Positions 1-5,991 of a stretch of 8,376 bases of DNA are shown here, one piece after another. The DNA lies in assembly GCA_013203065.1 (NCBI GenBank), contig JABMQV010000812.1, positions 1 through 8,376 of the forward strand. The letters are read 5' to 3'. Numbering within the stretch: position 1 is the first letter of the stretch; every line of letters starts with the position of its first letter. Source of the stretch: Desulfobacteraceae bacterium (GTDB lineage Bacteria; Desulfobacterota; DSM-4660; Desulfatiglandales; Desulfatiglandaceae). The translations under genes were made by a program, and so were the position numbers. The notes beneath the pieces are model-generated. The model did not search any database. It was not told the DNA's origin and saw only the letters and a program-made list of their open reading frames with translations.

Positions 1-1
1 C

Positions 2-63
2 TGTAGTGTCAAGAAACGGATCCTATGGAACCTAACTGTCTGACATTACACAATTATTTTTTT
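2..63 (+). terminator. Inverted repeat followed by a T-run: possible intrinsic terminator of an upstream gene
   Basis: TGTAGTGTCA at 2-11 pairs along all ten bases, with one G-T wobble, with TGACATTACA at 41-50. Inside the 29-base loop, GGATCC at 18-23 and GGAACC at 27-32 can form a second small stem with one mismatch. Seven Ts follow at 57-63. This fits a terminator for a gene left of the window, but the loop is long and the stem is AT-rich. It could instead be a terminal repeat of a mobile element or an operator. Confidence 0.3.
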
Positions 64-282
64 GCGACCACGAACTTGGGTTAACAAGGCAGTGTCCGCT
101 TCCGTTTGAAGATTTTGTACTGTAATTCCTTATGAGCGCACCACAATCACAATATAGGATATCCTCCCGTCTCGCTGAAGTTTTAAAATTCTTTCCTAAA
201 CCTTTGACCAGCAGTCTAGTTCAGAACAGGAAACCGTACAATGGAGAAGGCTAAATTTACCCTTTAGAGGTTTTTCTTGAGA

Positions 283-329
283 GATAACTTTTGCCAGAAA
301 GGAGGTGAAAGAAAACAAAAAAGGTTATC
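283..329 (+). promoter_or_regulatory. Leader hairpin with an orphan Shine-Dalgarno sequence in its loop
   Basis: GATAACTTTT at 283-292 pairs with AAAA (319-322) and GTTATC (324-329), with G323 bulged, giving about ten base pairs and a 26-base loop. The loop contains AAAGGAGGTGA at 298-308, an almost perfect match to the anti-Shine-Dalgarno sequence. No start codon follows at a usable distance, so this motif does not start a visible gene. It could be a ribosome standby site, a stabilising leader element or chance. The real ribosome binding site of the next gene is at 362-368. Confidence 0.3.
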
Positions 330-377
330 GTAGAGGAGTGATGTGAACCCATATTCTTCTCAAGGAGGTAGGAAGAA

Positions 378-1646
378 ATGAAAAGATCAAAGTTTTCCGT
401 AATTAAACGAATGGTTTCATCTTTTGTCTTCATGTTCTGCTTAATTTGGATTCCTCTTTCAGCACATGCTGGTGAGGTAATTAAGGTGGGTGTCCTTCTC
501 CCCCTCAGTGGGGCATTAGCGTATGAAGGCGGCGAGGTTTTCAAGGGTTTTGAAGTCGCACGCATAGAACAAAACAAAAAGGGAGGCTTGCTTGGAAAAC
601 AGATTGAATTCGTCAAGGGTGATGCAGTAGATGCTAAAGCCGCAGTGAGTGAAGCCGAGAGACTTATAACGGTAGAGGGTGTCAAAATTATAATCGGCAC
701 TTTCTCCAGTGTAAGATCCTTTGCAGCATCGACCGTAGCCGAAAGAAATAAGGTGATTTATTGGGAGACAGGCGCCGTCGCTGATAAGATTACAGGCCGG
801 GGCTACAAGTACTTATTTCGGACCCAACCGCAGGCCTCTAAACTTGCACGAGCTGCGGCCCGATTTGGCACCGTCACGGCAGCGAAAATACTGGGTATCC
901 CAATCAAAGAGTTTAAGGTAGCGGTGATCGGGGAAGATTCTTCATACGGCAAATCGGTGAGTGAAACCGTAAAAAAAGTCGTCGGGGAAGTTGGGGCCAA
1001 GCTGGTTTCTTATCAGTTCTATGATGCGCACACTAAAGATCTCTCATCTCTCGTTCTCAGACTCAAGGTCAAGAGTCCTGATGCCCTTATCCCAACTTCC
1101 TATGTCAACGATGCCATTTTACTGCACCGCCAGATGAAACAGCTCAACTGTAATGTTAAGGTTTTCGTGGGAACTGGGGTTGGACACAACACAGGAAAGT
1201 TGAAAGATGCTGTGGGAAATGATGTAAACGGGGTTATTTGTTCGGGTTGGCCCAGTACCACCATCAATCCCGCCTATGCTACAGGATTTCCGAATTTCCA
1301 AACAGAATACAAGAAAGTCTGGAAAGAGGATATTGATTCTCCCCACCCTTTTGGGAACTATTCCGGAGCTTGGGTCTTATGGAGAGTCATAGAAAAGGCA
1401 GGGACTACCGATCCGGACGCCATACGACAGGCGGCACTGGCCTTGGATGAACCCGAAGGATATATGCCTATTGGTTGGGCCGTAAAATTCGCCGGGCCAA
1501 GCGAGCCCAACGCCGGTCAAAACATTAGGCCTGAGTGGTTTGTGGAACAATGGCAAAACGGCCGTTTGAATACCATATGGCCTAAAAAAGCCAAAGCCAA
1601 GGGAATAGAAGTTGTTATGCCTTTTCCGAAATGGAGCGAAAGGTAG
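378..1646 (+). CDS. Periplasmic substrate-binding protein of a LIV-type (branched-chain amino acid family) ABC transporter
   Basis: This is the 422-residue periplasmic receptor of the importer encoded downstream. The N-terminus is a Sec signal peptide: basic residues 1-12, a hydrophobic core at about 13-27, and a likely cleavage after Ala31 in the AHA-GE context. There is no lipobox, so a soluble periplasmic protein is expected. The mature protein opens with VGVLLPLSGALAYEG and continues with GLLGKQIEFVKGD, the typical start of type I periplasmic binding proteins (Peripla_BP_6, LivK/AmiC-like). Its length is usual for the family. The ATG at 378 is preceded by AAGGAGG at 362-368 with nine bases between. 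Receptors of this family bind leucine/isoleucine/valine, amides, urea, or aromatic and small carboxylates; the sequence does not tell which. The stop is followed by a strong hairpin, as expected for a receptor made in excess over its membrane partners. Confidence 0.93.
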   Translation: MKRSKFSVIKRMVSSFVFMFCLIWIPLSAHAGEVIKVGVLLPLSGALAYEGGEVFKGFEVARIEQNKKGGLLGKQIEFVKGDAVDAKAAVSEAERLITVEGVKIIIGTFSSVRSFAASTVAERNKVIYWETGAVADKITGRGYKYLFRTQPQASKLARAAARFGTVTAAKILGIPIKEFKVAVIGEDSSYGKSVSETVKKVVGEVGAKLVSYQFYDAHTKDLSSLVLRLKVKSPDALIPTSYVNDAILLHRQMKQLNCNVKVFVGTGVGHNTGKLKDAVGNDVNGVICSGWPSTTINPAYATGFPNFQTEYKKVWKEDIDSPHPFGNYSGAWVLWRVIEKAGTTDPDAIRQAALALDEPEGYMPIGWAVKFAGPSEPNAGQNIRPEWFVEQWQNGRLNTIWPKKAKAKGIEVVMPFPKWSER

Positions 1647-1663
1647 GCAATCTTGTCAGAATA

Positions 1664-1704
1664 TTGAAAGGGGAATGGTTTATTCTCAACCATTTTCCTT
1701 TCAG
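1664..1704 (+). promoter_or_regulatory. Strong intergenic hairpin between receptor and permease genes
   Basis: The arms at 1666-1680 (GAAAGGGGAATGGTT) and 1688-1702 (AACCATTTTCCTTTC) pair along all 15 bases with two G-U wobbles, and T1664/T1665 with A1703/G1704 extend it to 17. The loop is seven bases. No T-run follows, so a simple intrinsic terminator is unlikely. Its place directly after the receptor gene suggests a 3' stabiliser or partial attenuator that keeps receptor mRNA more abundant than permease mRNA. ATTCTCAACC occurs twice here, at 1682-1691 and 1705-1714. Confidence 0.6.
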
Positions 1705-1733
1705 ATTCTCAACCCGTATTCTGAATCTAAGAT

Positions 1734-1744
1734 AGGTGACTATG
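1734..1744 (+). promoter_or_regulatory. Ribosome binding site deciding the permease start
   Basis: AGGTGA at 1734-1739 lies just before ATG at 1742-1744. The alternative in-frame GTG at 1736 overlaps this motif and has no Shine-Dalgarno sequence of its own upstream, so the ATG is preferred. The spacing is short, so the choice is not firm. Confidence 0.45.
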
Positions 1745-2629
1745 TTTACAATTATTCTTCAGCTCATAGTCAATGGACTCCTTCTCGGTGGTATTTATGC
1801 CTTGGTTGCCATTGGGTTGACCCTGATATTTGGGGTTGTCAGGATCATAAATTTCGCTCAGGGGGATTTCCTCATGATCGGGATGTTCGCGTCGTTTTGG
1901 CTCTTCTATTTCTTTGGAATAGACCCTTATATTTCTATTTTGCTAGTAGCACCCGCCGTATTCCTTTTTGGCGTGCTGACGCAAAGGGTTATTATCAAAC
2001 CCCTTCTGAACGCCCCTACCAACTCGATTGTTTTCGCAACCTTTGGTCTTTCAATCGTCCTACAAAATACTGCACTTCTTCTCTGCAAGTCAGACCCGCG
2101 TGCGGTGGACACATCTTATTCCAATGCCGTATTCCTTCTCGGTGATGTAGTGATCAATATCCCAAGGTTGGTGATTCTGGCGGTTGCTGTGGCCATTGTT
2201 ATCGTTCTTTATTTCTTTTTACAGCGCACCTATTGGGGAAAGGCTCTGACCGCCGTGGCACAGGACAGAGAAGCAGCTATTCTAATGGGTGTCAACATTC
2301 ATAAGGTGTACATGGTCGCTTTTGGTTTGGGTGTCGGATTGGAGGCTGTGGCAGGGGCCCTCCTGTTGCCCATTTACTCAGCCGTCCCAACCGTGGGCTT
2401 TGGTTTTACAATCATGGCCTTTGTGGTCGTTGTACTCGGCGGAATGGGCAGTATGTTCGGCGCTTTTCTGGCAGGCCTCATCATTGGGTTGGTGGAGGTC
2501 TTTAGCGGATTTTTTATCAGCCCCCAACTGCAGGGAGCGATCTACTATATTATCTTTGTAATTGTTTTGATCATGAGACCGCAAGGGTTGATGGGCAAAA
2601 TCGGTGCCCAGGAGATGGGATTTAAATGA
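1742..2629 (+). CDS. livH: LivH-type inner-membrane permease of the ABC importer
   Basis: This is one of the two channel subunits of the importer. From the ATG at 1742 it has 295 residues, the usual LivH length (297 if the GTG at 1736 is used; positions below count from that GTG). It is strongly hydrophobic with about eight membrane segments. Family motifs are clear: GLLLGGIYALVAIGLTLIFG near the N-terminus, INFAQGD at 38-44, a cytoplasmic coupling loop GKALTAVAQDREAAILMGVN at 168-187 that contacts the ATPase, and RPQGLMG at 281-287 near the C-terminus. The stop overlaps the start of the next gene in ATGA at 2626-2629, implying translational coupling. Specificity cannot be inferred from the permease. 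I see no defects. Confidence 0.92.
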   Translation: MFTIILQLIVNGLLLGGIYALVAIGLTLIFGVVRIINFAQGDFLMIGMFASFWLFYFFGIDPYISILLVAPAVFLFGVLTQRVIIKPLLNAPTNSIVFATFGLSIVLQNTALLLCKSDPRAVDTSYSNAVFLLGDVVINIPRLVILAVAVAIVIVLYFFLQRTYWGKALTAVAQDREAAILMGVNIHKVYMVAFGLGVGLEAVAGALLLPIYSAVPTVGFGFTIMAFVVVVLGGMGSMFGAFLAGLIIGLVEVFSGFFISPQLQGAIYYIIFVIVLIMRPQGLMGKIGAQEMGFK

Positions 2630-4440
2630 ATGCTCAAGCCGAAAAAACGATACCATTTCTGAGGAGAAACATCTCGCTGTTATTCATCACAGTCGTTCTA
2701 TGCATTTTTCCCTTACTCATCCACAATGCTTATACCGTCCACGTCTTTATTATGTTCTTTTTTTACGCCTATCTAGCTTTGGCGTGGAACATAATCGGTG
2801 GGTACGGGGGACAACTTTCCCTTGGCCATGGGGTCTTTTACGGACTAGGAGCCTACACCTCCACCTTGCTTTTCGTCGATTTTGGTCTTTCACCCTGGAT
2901 AGGGATGCTGGCCGGGGGGGGGCTTGCCGCGGTGGTTTCAATGGTCATCGGATACCCCTGCTTCAGGCTCCACGGTCCATTTTTTGCCATGAGTACTCTT
3001 GCCGTATTGGAGGTGTTCAGGATACTCACGGTCTATTTTAGTGACCTTACCGGAGGATCAGTCGGGGTGAGCATACCGATTACCTTTGGATTCACGACCT
3101 TGGTGTTCCAACAGAAGATGCCCTACCTTTACATCATGATCGGATTTTTCTATCTGGCCGTTATTGTGAGCAAATTCGTAGACAAATCTAAGCTTGGCTA
3201 TGAGCTGCTTGCCTTGAGAGAAGATGAGGATGCTGCCGAATCAACGGGTGTCAATGTGACCCGTACAAAAATGAAGGCCATGATGACCAGCGCCTTTCTG
3301 ACTGCAATAGGTGGAAGTTTTCACGCACAGTACATTCTTTATATTGATCCGAGCGGTGAATTTGGACTAGGACATTCGGTCTTGATGCCCATAATGGCCA
3401 TTCTGGGAGGGGTAGGCACGGTGTTAGGGCCCATACTGGGGGCAGCTTTTTTGGTGCCTCTACAAGAAATTCTTCGAGGATGGCTGGGAGGTCAATGGCA
3501 TGGACTTCATCTCCTAATTTACGGACTTCTACTGATCATTGTCGTATTGTTTCTGCCTAACGGCATTTTGGCATGGCTTAAGGGATGGTTCTCCAAGATG
3601 TTTGGTAAGGTCTCAGACCAATCAGAAGACACGCCGAAGGCCCGGATTCGACCTGCCGAAAATTATTTCCGTACCCAGGAAGACGATAGCAAGCGAGTGA
3701 AAGCCGCGGATAGTGTCGTATTGAAGACACGCAGTATTTGCATGAGTTTTGGCGGCCTCATGGCCATCAAGAATCTTGACATTGAAATCAGTCGAGGTGA
3801 AATTACAGGGCTCATCGGACCAAACGGTGCTGGCAAAACGACCTTTTTTAACCTTGTTTCCGGTTTTTTAAAACCCGACTCAGGGGGTATAGAATACAAT
3901 GGTGTCGATATTACCGGCCTCAGACCGGCCCATAAGCTTTGCCGCAAGGGAATTGGTCGCACATTTCAAATCGTAAAACCCTTTGGTAATATTACAACGT
4001 TGGAAAATATCATGATTGGAGTGCTTTCCCATGTTGATTCTGAAAAACAAGCCAGGCAAAGCGCGTTGGAAGTCTTGGATTTTGTCGGCCTGTATCACAA
4101 AAAAAATCACCTGGCAAAAGGCTTAACCCTCGGAGACCGAAAAAGACTCGAGTTGGGCAAGGCATTGGCCACGCGTCCGCATTTACTCCTTCTTGATGAG
4201 ATTATGGCGGGCTTGAACCCTAAGGAGACCGAAGAAGCTATAGAACTGACCCATAAGGTCCGCCAGCAGGGGATAACCGTTATCTTGATCGAACATGTCA
4301 TGCGCGTCGTCATGAATCTCTCGGACCGTGTCATCATTTTACACCACGGCGAGAAAATTGCCGAAGGCTCGCCGCATGAAATTGCTTCCAACGAAAGGGT
4401 GATCAAAGCTTACTTGGGAGAAGAATATGTCATTGCTTGA
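2626..4440 (+). CDS. livM-livG: Fused LivM permease and LivG ATP-binding protein of the ABC importer
   Basis: One 604-residue chain carries two transporter parts that are often separate. Residues 1 to about 322 are a LivM-type permease with several membrane segments, GGQLSLGHGVFYGLGAY at 61-77 and the coupling loop LGYELLALREDEDAAESTGV at 190-209. A charged linker at about 325-362 joins it to a LivG-type ATPase. That domain has Walker A GPNGAGKTT at 398-406, a LivG-style signature TLGDRKRLE at 501-509 in place of LSGGQ, Walker B LLLLDE at 520-525, the D-loop AGLNP at 528-532 and the switch histidine H557. All catalytic positions are present. The start overlaps the livH stop (ATGA), and the end overlaps livF by 14 bases. 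LivM-LivG fusions are known in several proteobacterial groups. The open frame is continuous, so the fusion is not an artefact of a single missed stop. Confidence 0.92.
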   Translation: MNAQAEKTIPFLRRNISLLFITVVLCIFPLLIHNAYTVHVFIMFFFYAYLALAWNIIGGYGGQLSLGHGVFYGLGAYTSTLLFVDFGLSPWIGMLAGGGLAAVVSMVIGYPCFRLHGPFFAMSTLAVLEVFRILTVYFSDLTGGSVGVSIPITFGFTTLVFQQKMPYLYIMIGFFYLAVIVSKFVDKSKLGYELLALREDEDAAESTGVNVTRTKMKAMMTSAFLTAIGGSFHAQYILYIDPSGEFGLGHSVLMPIMAILGGVGTVLGPILGAAFLVPLQEILRGWLGGQWHGLHLLIYGLLLIIVVLFLPNGILAWLKGWFSKMFGKVSDQSEDTPKARIRPAENYFRTQEDDSKRVKAADSVVLKTRSICMSFGGLMAIKNLDIEISRGEITGLIGPNGAGKTTFFNLVSGFLKPDSGGIEYNGVDITGLRPAHKLCRKGIGRTFQIVKPFGNITTLENIMIGVLSHVDSEKQARQSALEVLDFVGLYHKKNHLAKGLTLGDRKRLELGKALATRPHLLLLDEIMAGLNPKETEEAIELTHKVRQQGITVILIEHVMRVVMNLSDRVIILHHGEKIAEGSPHEIASNERVIKAYLGEEYVIA

Positions 4441-5137
4441 GTTGGTGGATATCGACGTCCACTATGGAGATGTGCAAGTACTATGGAGTGTATCTCTCTA
4501 CGTCGAAGAGGAAGAGATCGTCAGCGTTGTGGGGGGGAACGCCGCTGGAAAGACCACGATTATAAATACCATATCTGGATTGAACTTTTCTACAAAGGGC
4601 ACTTTGAGTTTTATGGGAAAAACCATCAATACCCTGCCTCCCCATGATAGAGTTCCTTTGGGTCTGGTCCAGATTCCCGAAGGACGTAAGATCTTTCCAT
4701 ATATGACCGTCATGGGTAATCTTGAAATGGGTTCCTTTAACGACAGGGCCAGAAAGATGAAAAGTGAGAATTTTCATAGAGTATTCTCGCTATTTCCTTT
4801 GTTGGAACAGAGGGAAAACCAATTAGCCAGAACATTGAGCGGAGGTGAACAACAGATGCTCGCAATAGGAAGAGGCCTTATGGCTCAGCCGAGACTGTTG
4901 ATGATGGATGAGCCTTCTCTTGGTCTTGCTCCGATTGTGGTCAAGGTAATTTTCGATACCATACGATCGATTAATCTTCACGGCATAGCCCTGCTCTTGG
5001 TTGAACAAAATGTGAAGCAGAGTCTAGATCTTTGCCAACGTGGTTACGCACTTGAGAATGGAAAGATTGTTCTTAAAGGTACTGGGGAAGACCTTTTGAA
5101 CAATGACCATTTGCGCAAAGCCTATCTAGGAATTTGA
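4427..5137 (+). CDS. livF: LivF-type ATP-binding protein of the ABC importer
   Basis: This is the second ATPase of the importer; it would pair with the LivG domain at the cytoplasmic face. It has 236 residues, normal for LivF. Motifs in order: Walker A GGNAAGKTT at 36-44 (most LivF proteins have GANGAGKTT or similar, and the essential GK-T-T is kept), Q-loop region around QIPEGRKIFP at 82-91, signature LSGGEQQ at 137-143, Walker B LLMMDEP at 157-163, and VEQNV at 192-196, where Gln194 stands at the switch-histidine position as is usual in LivF. The ATG at 4427 lies inside the end of the livM-livG gene, with GGGAG at 4416-4420 as ribosome binding site, so translation is probably coupled. With this gene the importer is complete. 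Confidence 0.93.
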   Translation: MSLLELVDIDVHYGDVQVLWSVSLYVEEEEIVSVVGGNAAGKTTIINTISGLNFSTKGTLSFMGKTINTLPPHDRVPLGLVQIPEGRKIFPYMTVMGNLEMGSFNDRARKMKSENFHRVFSLFPLLEQRENQLARTLSGGEQQMLAIGRGLMAQPRLLMMDEPSLGLAPIVVKVIFDTIRSINLHGIALLLVEQNVKQSLDLCQRGYALENGKIVLKGTGEDLLNNDHLRKAYLGI

Positions 5138-5181
5138 TTTGACGTTTTTTTCGTAAAGACACAGGAAAATATAGAAAGGTT

Positions 5182-5194
5182 GGAGGAAACGATG
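5182..5194 (+). promoter_or_regulatory. Ribosome binding site deciding the SDR start
   Basis: GGAGG at 5182-5186 lies five bases before ATG at 5192. The in-frame TTG at 5180 overlaps the motif and would add four residues (MEET), so it is rejected as the start. Confidence 0.75.
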
Positions 5195-5956
5195 AGCTTC
5201 ATTAACAAAGTCGCCGTTGTAACCGGAGGTGCCTCAGGGATCGGAGCAGCCACCGTTAAAGCCCTTGCCACTAAGGGGACCCATGTGGTGGCGGCTGATA
5301 TCGACTCTGGCTCTCTGAAAAAAATGGAAGAGGAGTTTAGTGAGGCAGGGCATTCATTTCTTGCGTTGAGAGTGAACGTTGCGGCTGAGGAAGATGTCAA
5401 GGAAATGATCGACAAAACTGTTTCTCACTTTGGCAGTATTGATATGTTGGTCAACAACGCTGGGATTTCCCCGAAACATGAAGGGAAAAAGGTCAATCTT
5501 TGGGAAATGTCCATTGCAGAGTGGGATCAGGTCATGGCCGTTAACATTCGAGGCGCCTTTCTTTGCTGTCATTCTGCTGTGCCCGTAATGATTGAGAATG
5601 GGAGCGGCGCCATCGTAAATGTATCATCTTTAGCCGCAAAGGTGGGATCTGTAATCACTGGGTGTCACTACGTCATTTCTAAGGCCGGCGTCATAGGGTT
5701 GACCAAAATCCTTGCCCGGGAGGTGGCCGAGCACGGCATTCGAGTCAACGGAGTTGCACCCGGCAGGATTGATACACCCATGATCTGGGATGTCCCACCT
5801 GAGGTCAATGGGCGCTATAAAGATATGATTCCCCTAAAGCGCCTCGGAACACCCCAAGAGGTCGCGGATGGAATTGTCTTCTTGCTTTCCGATTCCGCCG
5901 CCTACATCACGGGTCAGATCCTTGATATCAACGGGGGAATTGGTATGTTCTATTAA
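5192..5956 (+). CDS. Classical short-chain dehydrogenase/reductase (FabG-like SDR)
   Basis: This is a cytoplasmic NAD(P)-dependent oxidoreductase of 254 residues, the normal length for classical SDRs. The cofactor motif TGGASGIG is at 11-18. Asp36 at the end of the second strand (VVAADID) favours NAD(H) over NADP(H). NNAG is at 88-91, and the catalytic set is Asn118, Ser145/Ser146, Tyr160 and Lys164 (YVISK). The C-terminus ITGQILDINGG is typical. The gene starts 54 bases after livF and runs on with it; 32 bases separate it from the ThDP enzyme, so all three are likely co-transcribed. The natural substrate is unknown. In this context oxidation of a hydroxyl group on the imported compound, or reduction of a carbonyl made by the neighbouring ThDP enzyme, is plausible. 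A fatty-acid-synthesis FabG is less likely given the neighbours. Confidence 0.9.
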   Translation: MSFINKVAVVTGGASGIGAATVKALATKGTHVVAADIDSGSLKKMEEEFSEAGHSFLALRVNVAAEEDVKEMIDKTVSHFGSIDMLVNNAGISPKHEGKKVNLWEMSIAEWDQVMAVNIRGAFLCCHSAVPVMIENGSGAIVNVSSLAAKVGSVITGCHYVISKAGVIGLTKILAREVAEHGIRVNGVAPGRIDTPMIWDVPPEVNGRYKDMIPLKRLGTPQEVADGIVFLLSDSAAYITGQILDINGGIGMFY

Positions 5957-5977
5957 GAGTGAAGACAGTAAAAGAAA

Positions 5978-5991
5978 GGGAGGGCATAATG
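5978..5991 (+). promoter_or_regulatory. Ribosome binding site deciding the ThDP enzyme start
   Basis: GGGAGGG at 5978-5984 lies four bases before ATG at 5989. An in-frame GTG at 5959 would add ten residues that include this motif and has no Shine-Dalgarno sequence of its own, so ATG 5989 is preferred. Confidence 0.75.

Larger units (their letters stand above)
1..377. other. Non-coding leader region upstream of the transporter operon
   Basis: No convincing gene is visible in these 377 bases. The left edge has an inverted repeat and a T-run (separate entry). The right part has a hairpin and several purine-rich Shine-Dalgarno-like motifs (separate entry). An open frame of 40 codons at 132-254 has no ribosome binding site and no recognisable similarity. 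I looked for a sigma-70 promoter: TTGACC at 204-209 and TACAAT at 237-242 are both good hexamers but lie 27 bases apart, and TAAAAT at 184-189 has no matching -35. The operon promoter is probably in this region but I cannot place it. Confidence 0.6.

Noticed and set aside
204..242. TTGACC and TACAAT as a sigma-70 promoter
   Set aside because: The hexamers are 27 bases apart, far from the usual 16-18, and neither has a suitable partner.
132..254. 40-codon plus-strand frame in the leader
   Set aside because: No ribosome binding site, no recognisable motif and no membrane segment; random frames of this size are expected.
257..700. 147-codon open frame on the minus strand
   Set aside because: It overlaps the start of the receptor gene in antisense, has low-complexity Ser/Thr/Pro-rich sequence with no family resemblance, and the plus-strand signal peptide and LivK motifs are clear.
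1612..2145. 177-codon plus-strand frame across the receptor-permease junction
   Set aside because: It is a shadow of livH in another frame, crosses the intergenic hairpin, and reads as unpatterned Cys/Trp/Arg-rich sequence.
5139..5175. TTGACG and TATAGA between livF and the SDR as an internal promoter
   Set aside because: The spacing is about 25 bases, so there is no plausible sigma-70 promoter; read-through from livF is simpler.
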